DNA of 34,050 nt from CAYWJA01 sp964458485 (GCA_964458485.1 CAYWJA010000017.1:1-34050); one strand, 5' to 3'; counted from the first letter of the stretch, positions 23,666 through 31,077 are shown. The notes: generated from the letters alone by a model not told the origin. Numbers and translations are program-made.

Positions 23666-24445
23666 TCAATTAGTAATCTTCCTCTTAACTTCCTTAATCT
23701 CCACATGAATATTTTTAATATGGTCAAATTCAATTCCCATGTCATTTTCGCGCACTATTGTAGAAGCTTTATATAAGCTTTCAAAAGTTCCTGCGTCAAT
23801 CCAATCGCCTTGCAAGGCTTCGGCTTGTAGCTGATTCTTTTTAAGATAGACTTTTGCAAGGTCTACAATTTCGAGCTCACCGCGTTTGGATGGCTTAATT
23901 TCGCTAGCATATTTAGATACATATTTATCAAAAATATAAAAACCAACTTGTGCGAAATGTGATTTAGGCTTAACTGGCTTTTCCTCAATACTTTTCACTC
24001 TGCCCATACAATCAAATTCAATTATGCCGAATCTTTCAGGATCCGGAACTTCCTTAACAAAAACCTTGGCACCTTTTTTAAATTTTTTGATCGCAGGTTT
24101 AAAATCGTGGGTAAATATGTTATCACCCAATATCATTGCGCAGTCATCTTTACCAATAAAATCTTTGCCAATCAAAAATGCCTGTGCCAAACCTTCTGGT
24201 TTATCCTGAACTTCATAAGTAAAACGTGCGCCAAACTCCTTACCAGAGCCAAGTAAGTTTACAAAATCCCCACTATGATCCGGTGCTACTATAATCAGAA
24301 TGTCTTTAATCCCTGCCTTGAGTAAGGTTTGCAGCGGAAAATAAATCATCGGCTGATTGTAAACCGGAAGCAATTGCTTGCTTGTTACCTTTGTTAGTGG
24401 TTGTAATCTTGTGCCGGAACCGCCGGCTAGGATGATACCTTTCAT
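23666..24445 (-). CDS. rfbA: Glucose-1-phosphate thymidylyltransferase-like nucleotidyltransferase (RmlA/RfbA type)
   Basis: It transfers a nucleotide onto a sugar 1-phosphate, in the classic case dTTP plus glucose-1-P, the first step to dTDP-rhamnose. The 259-residue length is near the short RmlA form (about 240-290). Motifs: LAGGSGTRLQPLT (about 6-18), SKQLLPVYNQPMIYFPL (about 22-38), EVQDKPEGLAQAF (about 78-90), GDNIF (about 107-111), and GDWIDAGTFESL near 219-230. The KQLLPVYNQPM stretch favours RmlA over GalU or GlmU-type proteins. rmlB, rmlC and rmlD are not in the window. Two GT2 genes nearby support a surface-glycan context. Sugar and base specificity is inferred. Confidence 0.82.
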   Translation of the reverse strand: MKGIILAGGSGTRLQPLTKVTSKQLLPVYNQPMIYFPLQTLLKAGIKDILIIVAPDHSGDFVNLLGSGKEFGARFTYEVQDKPEGLAQAFLIGKDFIGKDDCAMILGDNIFTHDFKPAIKKFKKGAKVFVKEVPDPERFGIIEFDCMGRVKSIEEKPVKPKSHFAQVGFYIFDKYVSKYASEIKPSKRGELEIVDLAKVYLKKNQLQAEALQGDWIDAGTFESLYKASTIVRENDMGIEFDHIKNIHVEIKEVKRKITN

Positions 24446-24528
24446 AATTACAGTGCTGCAGTCCTACAGTGCTGCAGTCCTTCAGTAATTTCCTTTACCA
24501 CTGTAGGACTGTTCACTGTAGCACTGAA
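24446..24528. repeat. Inverted CAGTGCTGCAGTCCT word spacer
   Basis: ACAGTGCTGCAGTCC occurs twice in tandem (about 24451-24481) and faces CACTGTAGGACTG and CACTGTAGCACTG words (about 24500-24525). It lies between two co-directional minus-strand genes. A related vocabulary appears at 26767-26860. Confidence 0.6.
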
Positions 24529-26214
24529 TTATTTATAAAATTCTTTTATAAGTTGTACCACATCACTCAACTTCACCCCCTTCGCATCACTTTCATTCCT
24601 TTCTTTCCATTCCACACTTCCCTTCTCCAGGGTTCTTGATGATATCACAATTCGGAGTGGAATTCCAATTAAATCAGCATTGTTGAGCTTACTTCCTGGA
24701 CGTTCATCACGATCATCATAAAGTACGTCCACCCCTTCAGATAACATCTGTTCATAAAGTTCTTCAGCTTCCTTATTTACATCACCAATAGATATAAGAT
24801 AAACCTGAAAGGGGGCTACAGCCTTTGGCCATATTATTCCTTTATCATCATTAAATTTTTCAACAATCGTAGCCATAGTCCGCCCAATTCCTATTCCATA
24901 ACAACCCATATAATATGGTTTTTCTTTTCCATCTTTATCGGTAAATACTGCACGTGCCATTTTAGTGGAATAATGAGTTCCTAGTTGAAAAATATTCCCT
25001 ACTTCAATCCCCTTCCCCTCTATTAATTCCTTATCATCTTCCGTTTTACAGCTAGATGGTGGCAGAGCTACATCTGCCATTACATCAACTTCAAAATCAC
25101 GGCCATAGTTTACATTTAAGGTATCTTTTTGATGTTCATCTGCACCTGTGTAAAAGTTTTTGACGGTTTTAAGTGATGGATCACCAATCTTTTTAATGTC
25201 TAATTTTAGAGGTGATACAAAACCAACGCAACTACCAAGTTCTTTGACTTCTTCCTCGGTAGCACCACGGATATTATGGCATTTTAAAACATGGCAGAGT
25301 TTTATTTCATTTACATCTAAATCACCCCGAAGTGAAACCATAACTTTTTCATCTGCATCAGTAACAAAAACAATAGTTTTAATCTGACGCCATGCGGGCT
25401 GATCGTAGAGCTTAGCGCCGTCTTCAATAGTCGGTCCTCGAGGAGCATCTTTTACTTCCATTGGCAGTTCTTCCTCTTCCGGATTCACATCTTCATTCTT
25501 AAATACTGCAACTTCTTCATGGGCCGCATAACTGCGATCCTCTGTCATTAAAAATCTACTTTCTCCAGCTTCAGACTCCACCACAAATTCATGGCAGTAA
25601 TCACCGCCAATATAACCGTTGTCAGATTCAATAGTAATTGTTTCAAGGCCGCATCTTTCAAAAATTGTAGTATAAGTATCCCACATTTTCTGGTACTCCT
25701 CTTTAAAATCCTCTTCATTTGCATGGAAGGAGTAAGCATCCTTCATTAAAAATTCACGAACTCTCAGAAGCCCACCACGAGCCCTCTTTTCATCTCTGAA
25801 TTTTTGGGAAAACTGATAAATATTAAAAGGAAGATCTCTATAACTTACATTAAATTTACGAACTACATCCACCATCATCTCTTCCGCAGTTCCGCCAAGT
25901 GCGAATTTGCCACCACGCTGATCTTCAATCGACATTAGCTCAAAACCAACAGAATCTGTACGGTTAGTTTCTTCCCATAATTCAATCGGATGTAGTACAG
26001 GTGTGATCATTTTCTGTGCACCTGCTTTATCCATTTCCTCTTCAACAATATTTACAAGCTTATCACGCACACGGATGCCAAGCGGTAAAAAAAAGTAGCG
26101 CCCGGCTACGGATTCACGTATAAAACCAGCCTGATAAAGTAATTTATGGCTGATTAATTTTATTTCGTTTGATACTTCTTTTACGGTTTTACCGAATAAT
26201 TTGGAATATCTCAT
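24529..26214 (-). CDS. proS: Prolyl-tRNA synthetase
   Basis: A class II synthetase that charges tRNA-Pro, with an editing domain for mis-acylated Ala. I start at the ATG at 26214 (MRYSKLFGKTVKEVSNEIKL), giving 561 residues, close to the bacterial type (about 570). The longer frame to 26286 only translates the palindrome at 26231-26260 (VGDADLRP). Motif 2 is FRDEKRARGGLLRVREF (about 140-157), and motif 3 is GIGIGRTMATIVE (about 450-462). Between them is a YbaK/INS-type editing insertion (about 225-375) with the ETIT/NYG-like segments expected. The C-terminal anticodon domain has DDRDERPGSKLNNADLIGIP (about 505-524). Confidence 0.95.
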   Translation of the reverse strand: MRYSKLFGKTVKEVSNEIKLISHKLLYQAGFIRESVAGRYFFLPLGIRVRDKLVNIVEEEMDKAGAQKMITPVLHPIELWEETNRTDSVGFELMSIEDQRGGKFALGGTAEEMMVDVVRKFNVSYRDLPFNIYQFSQKFRDEKRARGGLLRVREFLMKDAYSFHANEEDFKEEYQKMWDTYTTIFERCGLETITIESDNGYIGGDYCHEFVVESEAGESRFLMTEDRSYAAHEEVAVFKNEDVNPEEEELPMEVKDAPRGPTIEDGAKLYDQPAWRQIKTIVFVTDADEKVMVSLRGDLDVNEIKLCHVLKCHNIRGATEEEVKELGSCVGFVSPLKLDIKKIGDPSLKTVKNFYTGADEHQKDTLNVNYGRDFEVDVMADVALPPSSCKTEDDKELIEGKGIEVGNIFQLGTHYSTKMARAVFTDKDGKEKPYYMGCYGIGIGRTMATIVEKFNDDKGIIWPKAVAPFQVYLISIGDVNKEAEELYEQMLSEGVDVLYDDRDERPGSKLNNADLIGIPLRIVISSRTLEKGSVEWKERNESDAKGVKLSDVVQLIKEFYK

Positions 26215-26230
26215 TTTTACTTTTACGTTA

Positions 26231-26260
26231 TGTAGGGGACGCAGATCTGCGTCCCCTACA
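26231..26260. repeat. Perfect 30-bp palindrome in the proS 5' region
   Basis: TGTAGGGGACGCAGATCTGC followed by its mirror half is a perfect palindrome. It spans the predicted proS transcription start and 5' UTR. The same element, one base pair different, is inside the Tic20-like gene at 18689-18710. Confidence 0.85.
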
Positions 26261-26288
26261 ATATAACGGAATTCCAGTTTGCCCACAA
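26260..26288 (-). promoter_or_regulatory. Candidate proS promoter
   Basis: On the minus strand TTGTGG (26283-26288) is 17 bp from TATATT (26260-26265). It overlaps, back to back, the pilin promoter on the other strand. Confidence 0.4.
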
Positions 26289-26307
26289 TCCCAATATCTG
26301 ATAAAAT
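26279..26307 (+). promoter_or_regulatory. Promoter for the VirB2-like pilin gene
   Basis: TTGCCC (26279-26284) is 17 bp from TAAAAT (26302-26307), 28 nt before the ATG. The same box type recurs at the 31435-33342 gene and at rpsB. Confidence 0.55.
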
Positions 26308-26335
26308 CTAATTAACAAAAATAAAACAAAACATC

Positions 26336-26755
26336 ATGAAAAAACTTTTATGCCTAATTGCTCTTACAGGAATAGCAATATCTCTTTTTGCCGTAAGCGG
26401 ACAAGCGCTAGCCGCAACAAAAACAGTTACACCACCAACAATACTTCCCTCTGAAGATACTAATATTGGAGGTTATGGTGATGAGTGTATTGGCCTTGCC
26501 ACCATGATCCAAACCGGCAATATTCATCTGCGCAATCTGCCATGTTTTGTAAAATACATCACACAAACATTAATAGCGGTGGGCGGGAGCCTTGCTGTTG
26601 TTTTTGTGATGGTGGGCGGTTACCGTTATGTAATTGGTCCGGATGAAAAGAAAGATGAAGCTAAAAAAACTATTACACAAGCCTTAATCGGGCTTGCTGT
26701 GGCACTTCTAGCCTGGGTGATTATAGATATTGTGCTACAGGTGGCTACTGAATAA
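26336..26755 (+). CDS. VirB2-like T4SS pilin
   Basis: The 139-residue precursor has a signal peptide ending SGQALA (about 21-26), a short extracytoplasmic part with two Cys (51 and 70) that could form a disulphide, and two membrane helices (about 76-94 and 114-134). The helices are separated by a short charged loop (GPDEKKDEAKK). The GGYRYVIG...QALIGLAVALLAWVIIDIV pattern is what CPR genomes carry as T4SS pilin subunits (TrbC/VirB2 type). It may form the pilus fibre or the channel of the system whose VirB6-like and TraD-like parts lie at 624-6055. It is separated from those genes by about 20 kb. The family call comes from topology and pattern. Confidence 0.75.
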   Translation: MKKLLCLIALTGIAISLFAVSGQALAATKTVTPPTILPSEDTNIGGYGDECIGLATMIQTGNIHLRNLPCFVKYITQTLIAVGGSLAVVFVMVGGYRYVIGPDEKKDEAKKTITQALIGLAVALLAWVIIDIVLQVATE

Positions 26756-26766
26756 TACTTAAAATA

Positions 26767-26862
26767 GTGCTGTAGTGCTTTAGTGCTGTAGTCCTGTCGT
26801 ACTGGTTAATTAATCAGACAGAGGACTAAAGCACGACAGCACTAAAGGACTAAAGGACTAAT
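26767..26862. repeat. Inverted GTGCTGTAGTGCT / AGCACGACAGCACTA word spacer
   Basis: Tandem GTGCTGTAGTGCTTTAGTGCTGTAGTCCT words (26767-26795) face GGACTAAAGCACGACAGCACTAAAGGACT words (about 26823-26858). It lies between two co-directional genes and contains no gene. Confidence 0.6.
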
Positions 26863-26863
26863 T

Positions 26864-28117
26864 ATGAAATTCAAACGTTCAAAAAAATCATTATCTTTCT
26901 TCCAAAAATCTCAAAAAAAGATTAATGAACTCAAAAAAACACTGCAGTCTCTTACAATGCAGGAGAAAAAATTAGAAAAAGAGGGTCAAACCTTGGTTAA
27001 AACAATCAAAAAACCAAAACAGGAAGTAAGGGTTACTCTATCGATTGATTCAATTGTAAAAGCAACCCTGGCTATCTTTGGGTTAATTGCACTTGCATAC
27101 CTTCTTTTTTATCTAAAAAGTATTATTATAATCTTTTTGGTGGCCTTATTTCTTTCTGCTGCATTTAATCCCGCTGTAGATTTTTTAAATAAATTTAAAA
27201 TACCTCGTCCCCTCGGAATTCTAATTATGTTTATAATTGTTCTGGGTGTCATTATTTTAATATTTACATCACTTGTGCCGGTTATTGCTTCACAGGTTAG
27301 TGATTTGGCTATTAGTATAAAAGGATATATTCAAAATATTGTTACGGGTAAAAGTTCTGATTCATGGATTATCAAACGTATACAGCCTATGCTTAATCAG
27401 GTATGGCAAAATGTTGATCAAACACAAATTATAAATAGTTTAACCTCCGGGCTCAAAGAACTTGGATCTCAGCTTACAAATTTTGCGGGCAATGCCATTG
27501 GGGCAATCTTTACTATATTTAACGGCTTATTTAACTTGATACTTGTTTTAATTCTTACCTTCTTTATGGTCGTTAACAAAAAACATTCAAGCGACTTTTT
27601 CCACTCACTATTTCCACATAAATATTCAGGTTACATATCTTCCAAAAGCAAAGAGATATCTTCCCGCATTGGTGCATGGATACGAGGGCAGGTGCTACTA
27701 GCTCTGGCAATGGGTATATTAACCTTTATAATTTTTAGTGTTATAGGTTTAAATTATGCACTTACACTTGCTATGGTATCTGCATTGGGAGAATTTTTAC
27801 CGTATTTAGGGCCATTTATTACATTCTTTTCTGCAGCCTTAATTGCGCTTAATCAGGATCCTGTACTTGTACTATGGCTAATTCCATCCTACTTTGTTAT
27901 ACAATTTTTAGAAGGTAATATTATGGTGCCGCTTATTGTAGGAAGGTCAGTTGGCCTTAATCCTATCATTATTCTATTCGCATTACTCTCTGGCGCAACT
28001 CTTGGGGCAAAACTTGGAGGCAGTATGGCGCTTGGAATTATAGGTATGGTTATTGCTGTTCCTATTGCTAATATTATTTCTATTTTTGTGGAGGATTATA
28101 CGTCGTCGAATAAATAA
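26864..28117 (+). CDS. AI-2E-family (PerM/YdiK-like) membrane transporter
   Basis: The 417-residue polytopic protein has a basic, Lys/Gln-rich coiled-coil-like N-terminus (about 1-62), then about eight membrane spans. The family's hallmark blocks are visible: a pair of spans at the start of the core (about 68-110), a long periplasmic helix-rich region with WIIKRIQPMLNQVWQNVD (about 165-183), EFLPYLGPFITFF near 308-320, LVLWLIPSYFVIQFLEGN (about 330-347), and a closing LLSGATLGAKLGGSMALG. Family members have been proposed to export autoinducer-2 or other small molecules, or to be Na+/H+ antiporters. The substrate here is unknown. The extended coiled-coil N-terminus is not typical. Confidence 0.85.
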   Translation: MKFKRSKKSLSFFQKSQKKINELKKTLQSLTMQEKKLEKEGQTLVKTIKKPKQEVRVTLSIDSIVKATLAIFGLIALAYLLFYLKSIIIIFLVALFLSAAFNPAVDFLNKFKIPRPLGILIMFIIVLGVIILIFTSLVPVIASQVSDLAISIKGYIQNIVTGKSSDSWIIKRIQPMLNQVWQNVDQTQIINSLTSGLKELGSQLTNFAGNAIGAIFTIFNGLFNLILVLILTFFMVVNKKHSSDFFHSLFPHKYSGYISSKSKEISSRIGAWIRGQVLLALAMGILTFIIFSVIGLNYALTLAMVSALGEFLPYLGPFITFFSAALIALNQDPVLVLWLIPSYFVIQFLEGNIMVPLIVGRSVGLNPIIILFALLSGATLGAKLGGSMALGIIGMVIAVPIANIISIFVEDYTSSNK

Positions 28118-28124
28118 ATTTATT

Positions 28125-28155
28125 AGTCTCAAGTGCATGTCTCAAGTCTCAAGTG
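28125..28155 (+). repeat. GTCTCAAGTG word repeat before queE
   Basis: CTCAAGT occurs three times here, the third in GTCTCAAGTG, and ACTTGA appears in reverse at about 28169-28174. Same words as 581-602 and 704-767. Longer upstream frames of queE run through it and should not be annotated. Confidence 0.6.
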
Positions 28156-28199
28156 TTGCTAGTTTACTACTTGAAACTGACGCTCGCACTCGCACTATT

Positions 28200-28841
28200 A
28201 TGCTAATAATAAACGAAATCTTCCACAGTATCCAGGGCGAAGGCCCGAGCGCTGGCAAACCGACTATCTTTTTAAGGCTGGGTGGATGTAATTTAAAATG
28301 CAAATGGTGTGATACAAAGTATGCATGGCATCCGAAATATGCGGATAATAAAGAAATGTCTATTGTTCATGTCATTAAACAAATTAAAAAGTATCCATGT
28401 AAACATCTTGTAATTACAGGTGGTGAACCACTACTCCAGCAAGATCAGTTATCGGATTTACTTAAAAAACTTAAAGGCTATACTGCGGAAATTGAGACAA
28501 ATGGGAGTATTGCATGTAAGATTTCCAGACTTACTGAACAAATAAATTGTTCACCAAAGTTAAGAAATAGTGGTAATAAATCTTATCCATTAAAAGTTCT
28601 GCCGACCAGTAAAGTGATTTATAAGTTTGTAATTCGGATCAGGGCTAATCTTAACGAAGTTAAAGCTTTTGCACGTAAATATAAAATTCCTAAGAATAAA
28701 ATCTGGCTAATGCCAGAAGGCATCACAAAAACTGATATTCTCAAGCGATCAAAATGGCTTATTGAGTTATGCAAGAATGAGGGGTATAATTTTAGTCCAA
28801 GGTTGCATGTTATGTTGTGGGGTGATAAACGTGCCGTTTAA
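28200..28841 (+). CDS. queE: 7-carboxy-7-deazaguanine synthase (radical SAM)
   Basis: QueE rearranges 6-carboxytetrahydropterin to 7-carboxy-7-deazaguanine in queuosine synthesis. I start at the ATG at 28200 (MLIINEIFHSIQGEGPSAGKPTIF), whose QGEG and FLRLGGCNLKCKWC stretches are the QueE signature. The CX3CX2C iron-sulfur ligands are Cys30, Cys34 and Cys37. LVITGGEPLLQQ (about 78-89) and AEIETNGS follow. The 213-residue length is normal. Longer frames from 28053 overlap the transporter gene and run through repeat DNA. It is the first of queE-queC-(nuclease)-queF. queD is not seen. Confidence 0.95.
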   Translation: MLIINEIFHSIQGEGPSAGKPTIFLRLGGCNLKCKWCDTKYAWHPKYADNKEMSIVHVIKQIKKYPCKHLVITGGEPLLQQDQLSDLLKKLKGYTAEIETNGSIACKISRLTEQINCSPKLRNSGNKSYPLKVLPTSKVIYKFVIRIRANLNEVKAFARKYKIPKNKIWLMPEGITKTDILKRSKWLIELCKNEGYNFSPRLHVMLWGDKRAV

Positions 28842-28845
28842 CTCA

Positions 28846-28985
28846 AATTCCAAATCTCAATTCCAAAGCACAAAATAAATTACAATATCAAAATTACAAA
28901 TTAAAAACTTATTAATAAATTTATATTTTTAAAAATTGGAATTTGGATTTTATTTTGGATTTTGGGCTTGAAATTTGAGATTTAA
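28846..28985. repeat. Inverted AAATTCCAAATC word spacer
   Basis: CTCAAATTCCAAATCTCAATTCCAAAG (28843-28869, AT-rich) faces TTGGAATTTGG...TTTGAGATTT (about 28936-28983). The middle is almost pure A/T and there is no gene. Confidence 0.5.
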
Positions 28986-28991
28986 AAAAAT

Positions 28992-29645
28992 ATGCCTAAA
29001 GCAATTTTATTACACTCCGGCGGCCAGGACTCAACCACATGCCTAATGTGGGCTCTTAAAAAATTTGATGAAGTAATTCTCATCAGCTTTGATTATGGAC
29101 AAAGGCATAAGGCGGAAATTAATGCAGCGAAGAAGATAGCGAAGAAGCTTAATTTAAAACATGAGGTTTTGAAGTTGCCTATAATTAAGCGGTTGACCGA
29201 AAATGCCCTTACTAATAAAAAAATCAAAATAGAAAAGGGTATGAAGGATGATTTGCCTACAACTTTTGTGGATGGGCGCAATGCTATCTTTTTGAACGTT
29301 GCAGCAATTTATGCAAAACAACTTGGCATCCCGAATATCGTTACCGGTGTATGCCAAACAGATTATTCCGGTTATCCGGATTGCAGGAATGATTTTATAA
29401 AATCAATGCAAAAAACTTTGCGCCTGGCTATGGAATTCCCATTTAAAATTCATACACCACTAATGTTCCTTACCAAAGCTCAAACTGTCGCACTTATGGA
29501 TAAACTTGGAGGCTTGGATCTCTTGAAGTATACTCACACCTGCTACGAAGGAACCTCCCCTGCTTGTGGCAAATGCCCTGCTTGTAAATTGAGACTGAAA
29601 GGGTTTAAGGAGTATGGGGTTGATGATTTGATTTTTTACAGATAA
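28992..29645 (+). CDS. queC: 7-cyano-7-deazaguanine (preQ0) synthase
   Basis: QueC converts 7-carboxy-7-deazaguanine to preQ0 using ATP and ammonia. The 217-residue protein has the PP-loop SGGQDST (about 9-15), the adenylation region FVDGRNAIFL (about 92-101), the CQTDYSGYPDCR signature (about 121-132) and the zinc site CYEGTSPACGKCPAC, with Cys184, Cys192, Cys195 and Cys198. All expected residues are present. It follows queE after an inverted-word spacer. A short stem with five T at 29670-29686 suggests that transcription can end after it, before the GIY-YIG gene. Confidence 0.96.
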   Translation: MPKAILLHSGGQDSTTCLMWALKKFDEVILISFDYGQRHKAEINAAKKIAKKLNLKHEVLKLPIIKRLTENALTNKKIKIEKGMKDDLPTTFVDGRNAIFLNVAAIYAKQLGIPNIVTGVCQTDYSGYPDCRNDFIKSMQKTLRLAMEFPFKIHTPLMFLTKAQTVALMDKLGGLDLLKYTHTCYEGTSPACGKCPACKLRLKGFKEYGVDDLIFYR

Positions 29646-29669
29646 TCCTGCTGTTGGGCCAGTGGTGGG

Positions 29670-29686
29670 GCCAGTTGTGGCTTTTT
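29670..29686 (+). terminator. Terminator-like hairpin after queC
   Basis: GCCA (29670-29673) pairs with TGGC (29678-29681) around GTTG, followed by five T (29682-29686). GGCC words upstream allow an alternative stem. The stem is short, so strength is uncertain. Confidence 0.45.
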
Positions 29687-29728
29687 GTTAGTGGGTAAAA
29701 TTGATCATATAAAATGTTGTACCCCAAT

Positions 29729-29760
29729 TTGTCATCCTCGAGCTTGACCCGGGGATCCAG
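29729..29760. repeat. TTGTCATCC...GGATCCAG palindrome, left of the GIY-YIG gene
   Basis: Same family as 16552-16633. Arms are imperfect (CTCGAGC and GACCCGGGG). It lies 44 bp before the nuclease start. Confidence 0.65.
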
Positions 29761-29804
29761 AATATATACCATTGCACCGTAGCATTTAAGTGATATTACT
29801 AATT

Positions 29805-30092
29805 ATGAGAGAGTATTTTGTATATATATTAGCCAGCAAAAGAAATGGCACTCTTTACACAGGGGTAACTAATAGCGTCGAATACAGAGTTTATGAACAT
29901 AAAAATAAAATAGTAAAAGGATTTACCTCAAAATATGATGTAAATAAATTAGTATACTACGAAGAATATCAGTATATAGATGATGCAATACATAGAGAAA
30001 AACAATTAAAAAAATGGAATAGAAAGTGGAAACTGGAGTTAATTGAAGAAGATAATCCTGATTGGGAAGATTTATCTGAAGATTGGGAATAA
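29805..30092 (+). CDS. GIY-YIG nuclease domain protein (UPF0213/YhbQ-like)
   Basis: A 95-residue single-domain protein starting MREYFVYILASKRNGTLYTGVTNS. The in-frame GTG at 29790 adds only MILLI and is less likely. The YFVYIL...LYTGVTN pair is the GIY...YIG motif, followed by the conserved Arg28 (EYRVYEHK) and the downstream Glu in HREKQLKKWNR (about 64-74). The catalytic metal-binding Glu is therefore plausible. The C-terminus is acidic (NPDWEDLSEDWE), typical of this small group. It sits between queC and queF, bracketed by palindromic repeats (29729-29760 and 30106-30210), so it looks like an insertion in the queuosine operon. Its DNA target is unknown. Confidence 0.88.
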   Translation: MREYFVYILASKRNGTLYTGVTNSVEYRVYEHKNKIVKGFTSKYDVNKLVYYEEYQYIDDAIHREKQLKKWNRKWKLELIEEDNPDWEDLSEDWE

Positions 30093-30105
30093 ACTGGTAA
30101 CCACT

Positions 30106-30210
30106 TTGTCATCCTTCCCGCCTTGGCGGGATGGATCCAGATGACACGCAAATGTACTGGATCCCGCATCCCCGCAACTTCGTGCGGGACAGGCAAGTGC
30201 GGGGTGACAA
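30106..30210. repeat. Two palindromes right of the GIY-YIG gene
   Basis: The first, 30106-30140, has stem CCCGCC/GGCGGG. The second, 30158-30210, is the compound element also found inside the methyltransferase gene at 20256-20307 and reversed at 12238-12290. They face in the same relative way as the pair between purC and purE. Confidence 0.75.
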
Positions 30211-30228
30211 GTGGTGATAATTCAAATC

Positions 30229-30648
30229 ATGACAAACAAGATTTATAAAGAAAATAAAGACTATAAACAAATCGATCTAAATAAGCTCCGCAAACAACTC
30301 AAAAAAGTTGCTCCTTTAGAGGTCTTCAAATTCAAATCCCTCGGCAAAGGAGAACATTGGGTTACAATAAGCTCGCCTGAATTTACTGCAATTTGCCCGT
30401 TTTCTGAATATCCTGACTTCGGAACAGTTACAATAGAATATGTGCCGGATAAAGTTTGCCTTGAATTAAAATCATTCAAACTCTACATAAACGCTTTTCG
30501 TGATGTAAAAATCTTCCACGAAGCTGTAACGGAAGTTGTGTTTGCGGATTTTATGGCAGTGGTTAAGCCCAAAAAAGCCCGCATAACCGTAGATATGAAT
30601 GTTAGGGGGAATGTTAAGACGGTTTGTAAGAAGGTGTGGAGGTGCTGA
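30229..30648 (+). CDS. queF: NADPH-dependent preQ0 reductase
   Basis: QueF reduces the nitrile of preQ0 to preQ1. The 139-residue length fits the short (unimodular) type. I start at the ATG at 30229 (MTNKIYKENKDYK). The active-site Cys56 is in TAICPFSEYPDFG, with Asp63 close by. The family motif appears as LELKSFKLYINAFRD (about 78-92), followed by HEA (97-99). The earlier in-frame start at 30211 lies in repeat DNA. It completes queE, queC and queF, which together make preQ1 from carboxytetrahydropterin. No tgt or queD/folE is in the window. Confidence 0.95.
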   Translation: MTNKIYKENKDYKQIDLNKLRKQLKKVAPLEVFKFKSLGKGEHWVTISSPEFTAICPFSEYPDFGTVTIEYVPDKVCLELKSFKLYINAFRDVKIFHEAVTEVVFADFMAVVKPKKARITVDMNVRGNVKTVCKKVWRC

Positions 30649-30654
30649 AATATC

Positions 30655-31011
30655 TTAAATGCCGTTCATTATACGCCATTCATCATAAGACAAACTCTGA
30701 ACAATTAAATCTCGTGCCTCTCCTGCTACCTCTTCCCTTATTTGACGACCTTCATTATAATCTTCATACAAAGCGCCACCTGCATGTATCTTTCTGCATA
30801 ACTCTCTCCTTGTTTCTTCTGTTAATGCTCTTTGGCTACCTAAAAATCTCCAGCCATATACATGCTCACGACGACCAGGATCATATATCTTACCATATAT
30901 GAGTGTGACACTATTACTACGTCCTGCAGGCGTTTTGTCTCCATGCTCGTAATAAACATATTTTTGATCTTTGTGATTAGGTATTTGTCTTCTATGTATA
31001 GGAAGTCGCAT
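30655..31011 (-). CDS. Unknown protein, paralogue of the gene at 31106
   Basis: I do not recognise this family. The 118-residue protein shares with its neighbour the block YVYYEHGDKTPAGRSNSVTL (about 18-37), then KIYD, WRFLGSQRAL (about 54-63) and RRELCRKIHAGGALYE (about 68-83). It ends SYDEWRIMNGI, while the neighbour ends SPHEWRRLYRGL. The mix of aromatic, Gly and Arg residues suggests a small beta-rich domain followed by helices, perhaps RNA or protein binding, but that is guesswork. It has an N-terminal extension rich in Arg/His compared with its paralogue. A consensus promoter lies just upstream, so it is expressed independently. It ends close to the end of queF on the opposite strand. 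Confidence 0.72.
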   Translation of the reverse strand: MRLPIHRRQIPNHKDQKYVYYEHGDKTPAGRSNSVTLIYGKIYDPGRREHVYGWRFLGSQRALTEETRRELCRKIHAGGALYEDYNEGRQIREEVAGEARDLIVQSLSYDEWRIMNGI

Positions 31012-31048
31012 TTTTGTGGGGGGCTAAATTTTATTGTTTGTTTAATAC

Positions 31049-31077
31049 ATTATAACATATAATTATAAATTTTGCAA
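31049..31077 (-). promoter_or_regulatory. Strong consensus promoter before the 118-residue paralogue
   Basis: On the minus strand TTGCAA (31072-31077) is 17 bp from TATAAT (31049-31054), with TGT just before the -10 (extended -10). The predicted start is about 30 nt before the ATG. This is the best promoter match in the window. Confidence 0.75.

Noticed and set aside
24529..26286. Longer ProRS start at 26286
   Set aside because: The extra 24 residues translate the 30-bp palindrome and the promoter. The ATG at 26214 gives the conserved ProRS N-terminus.
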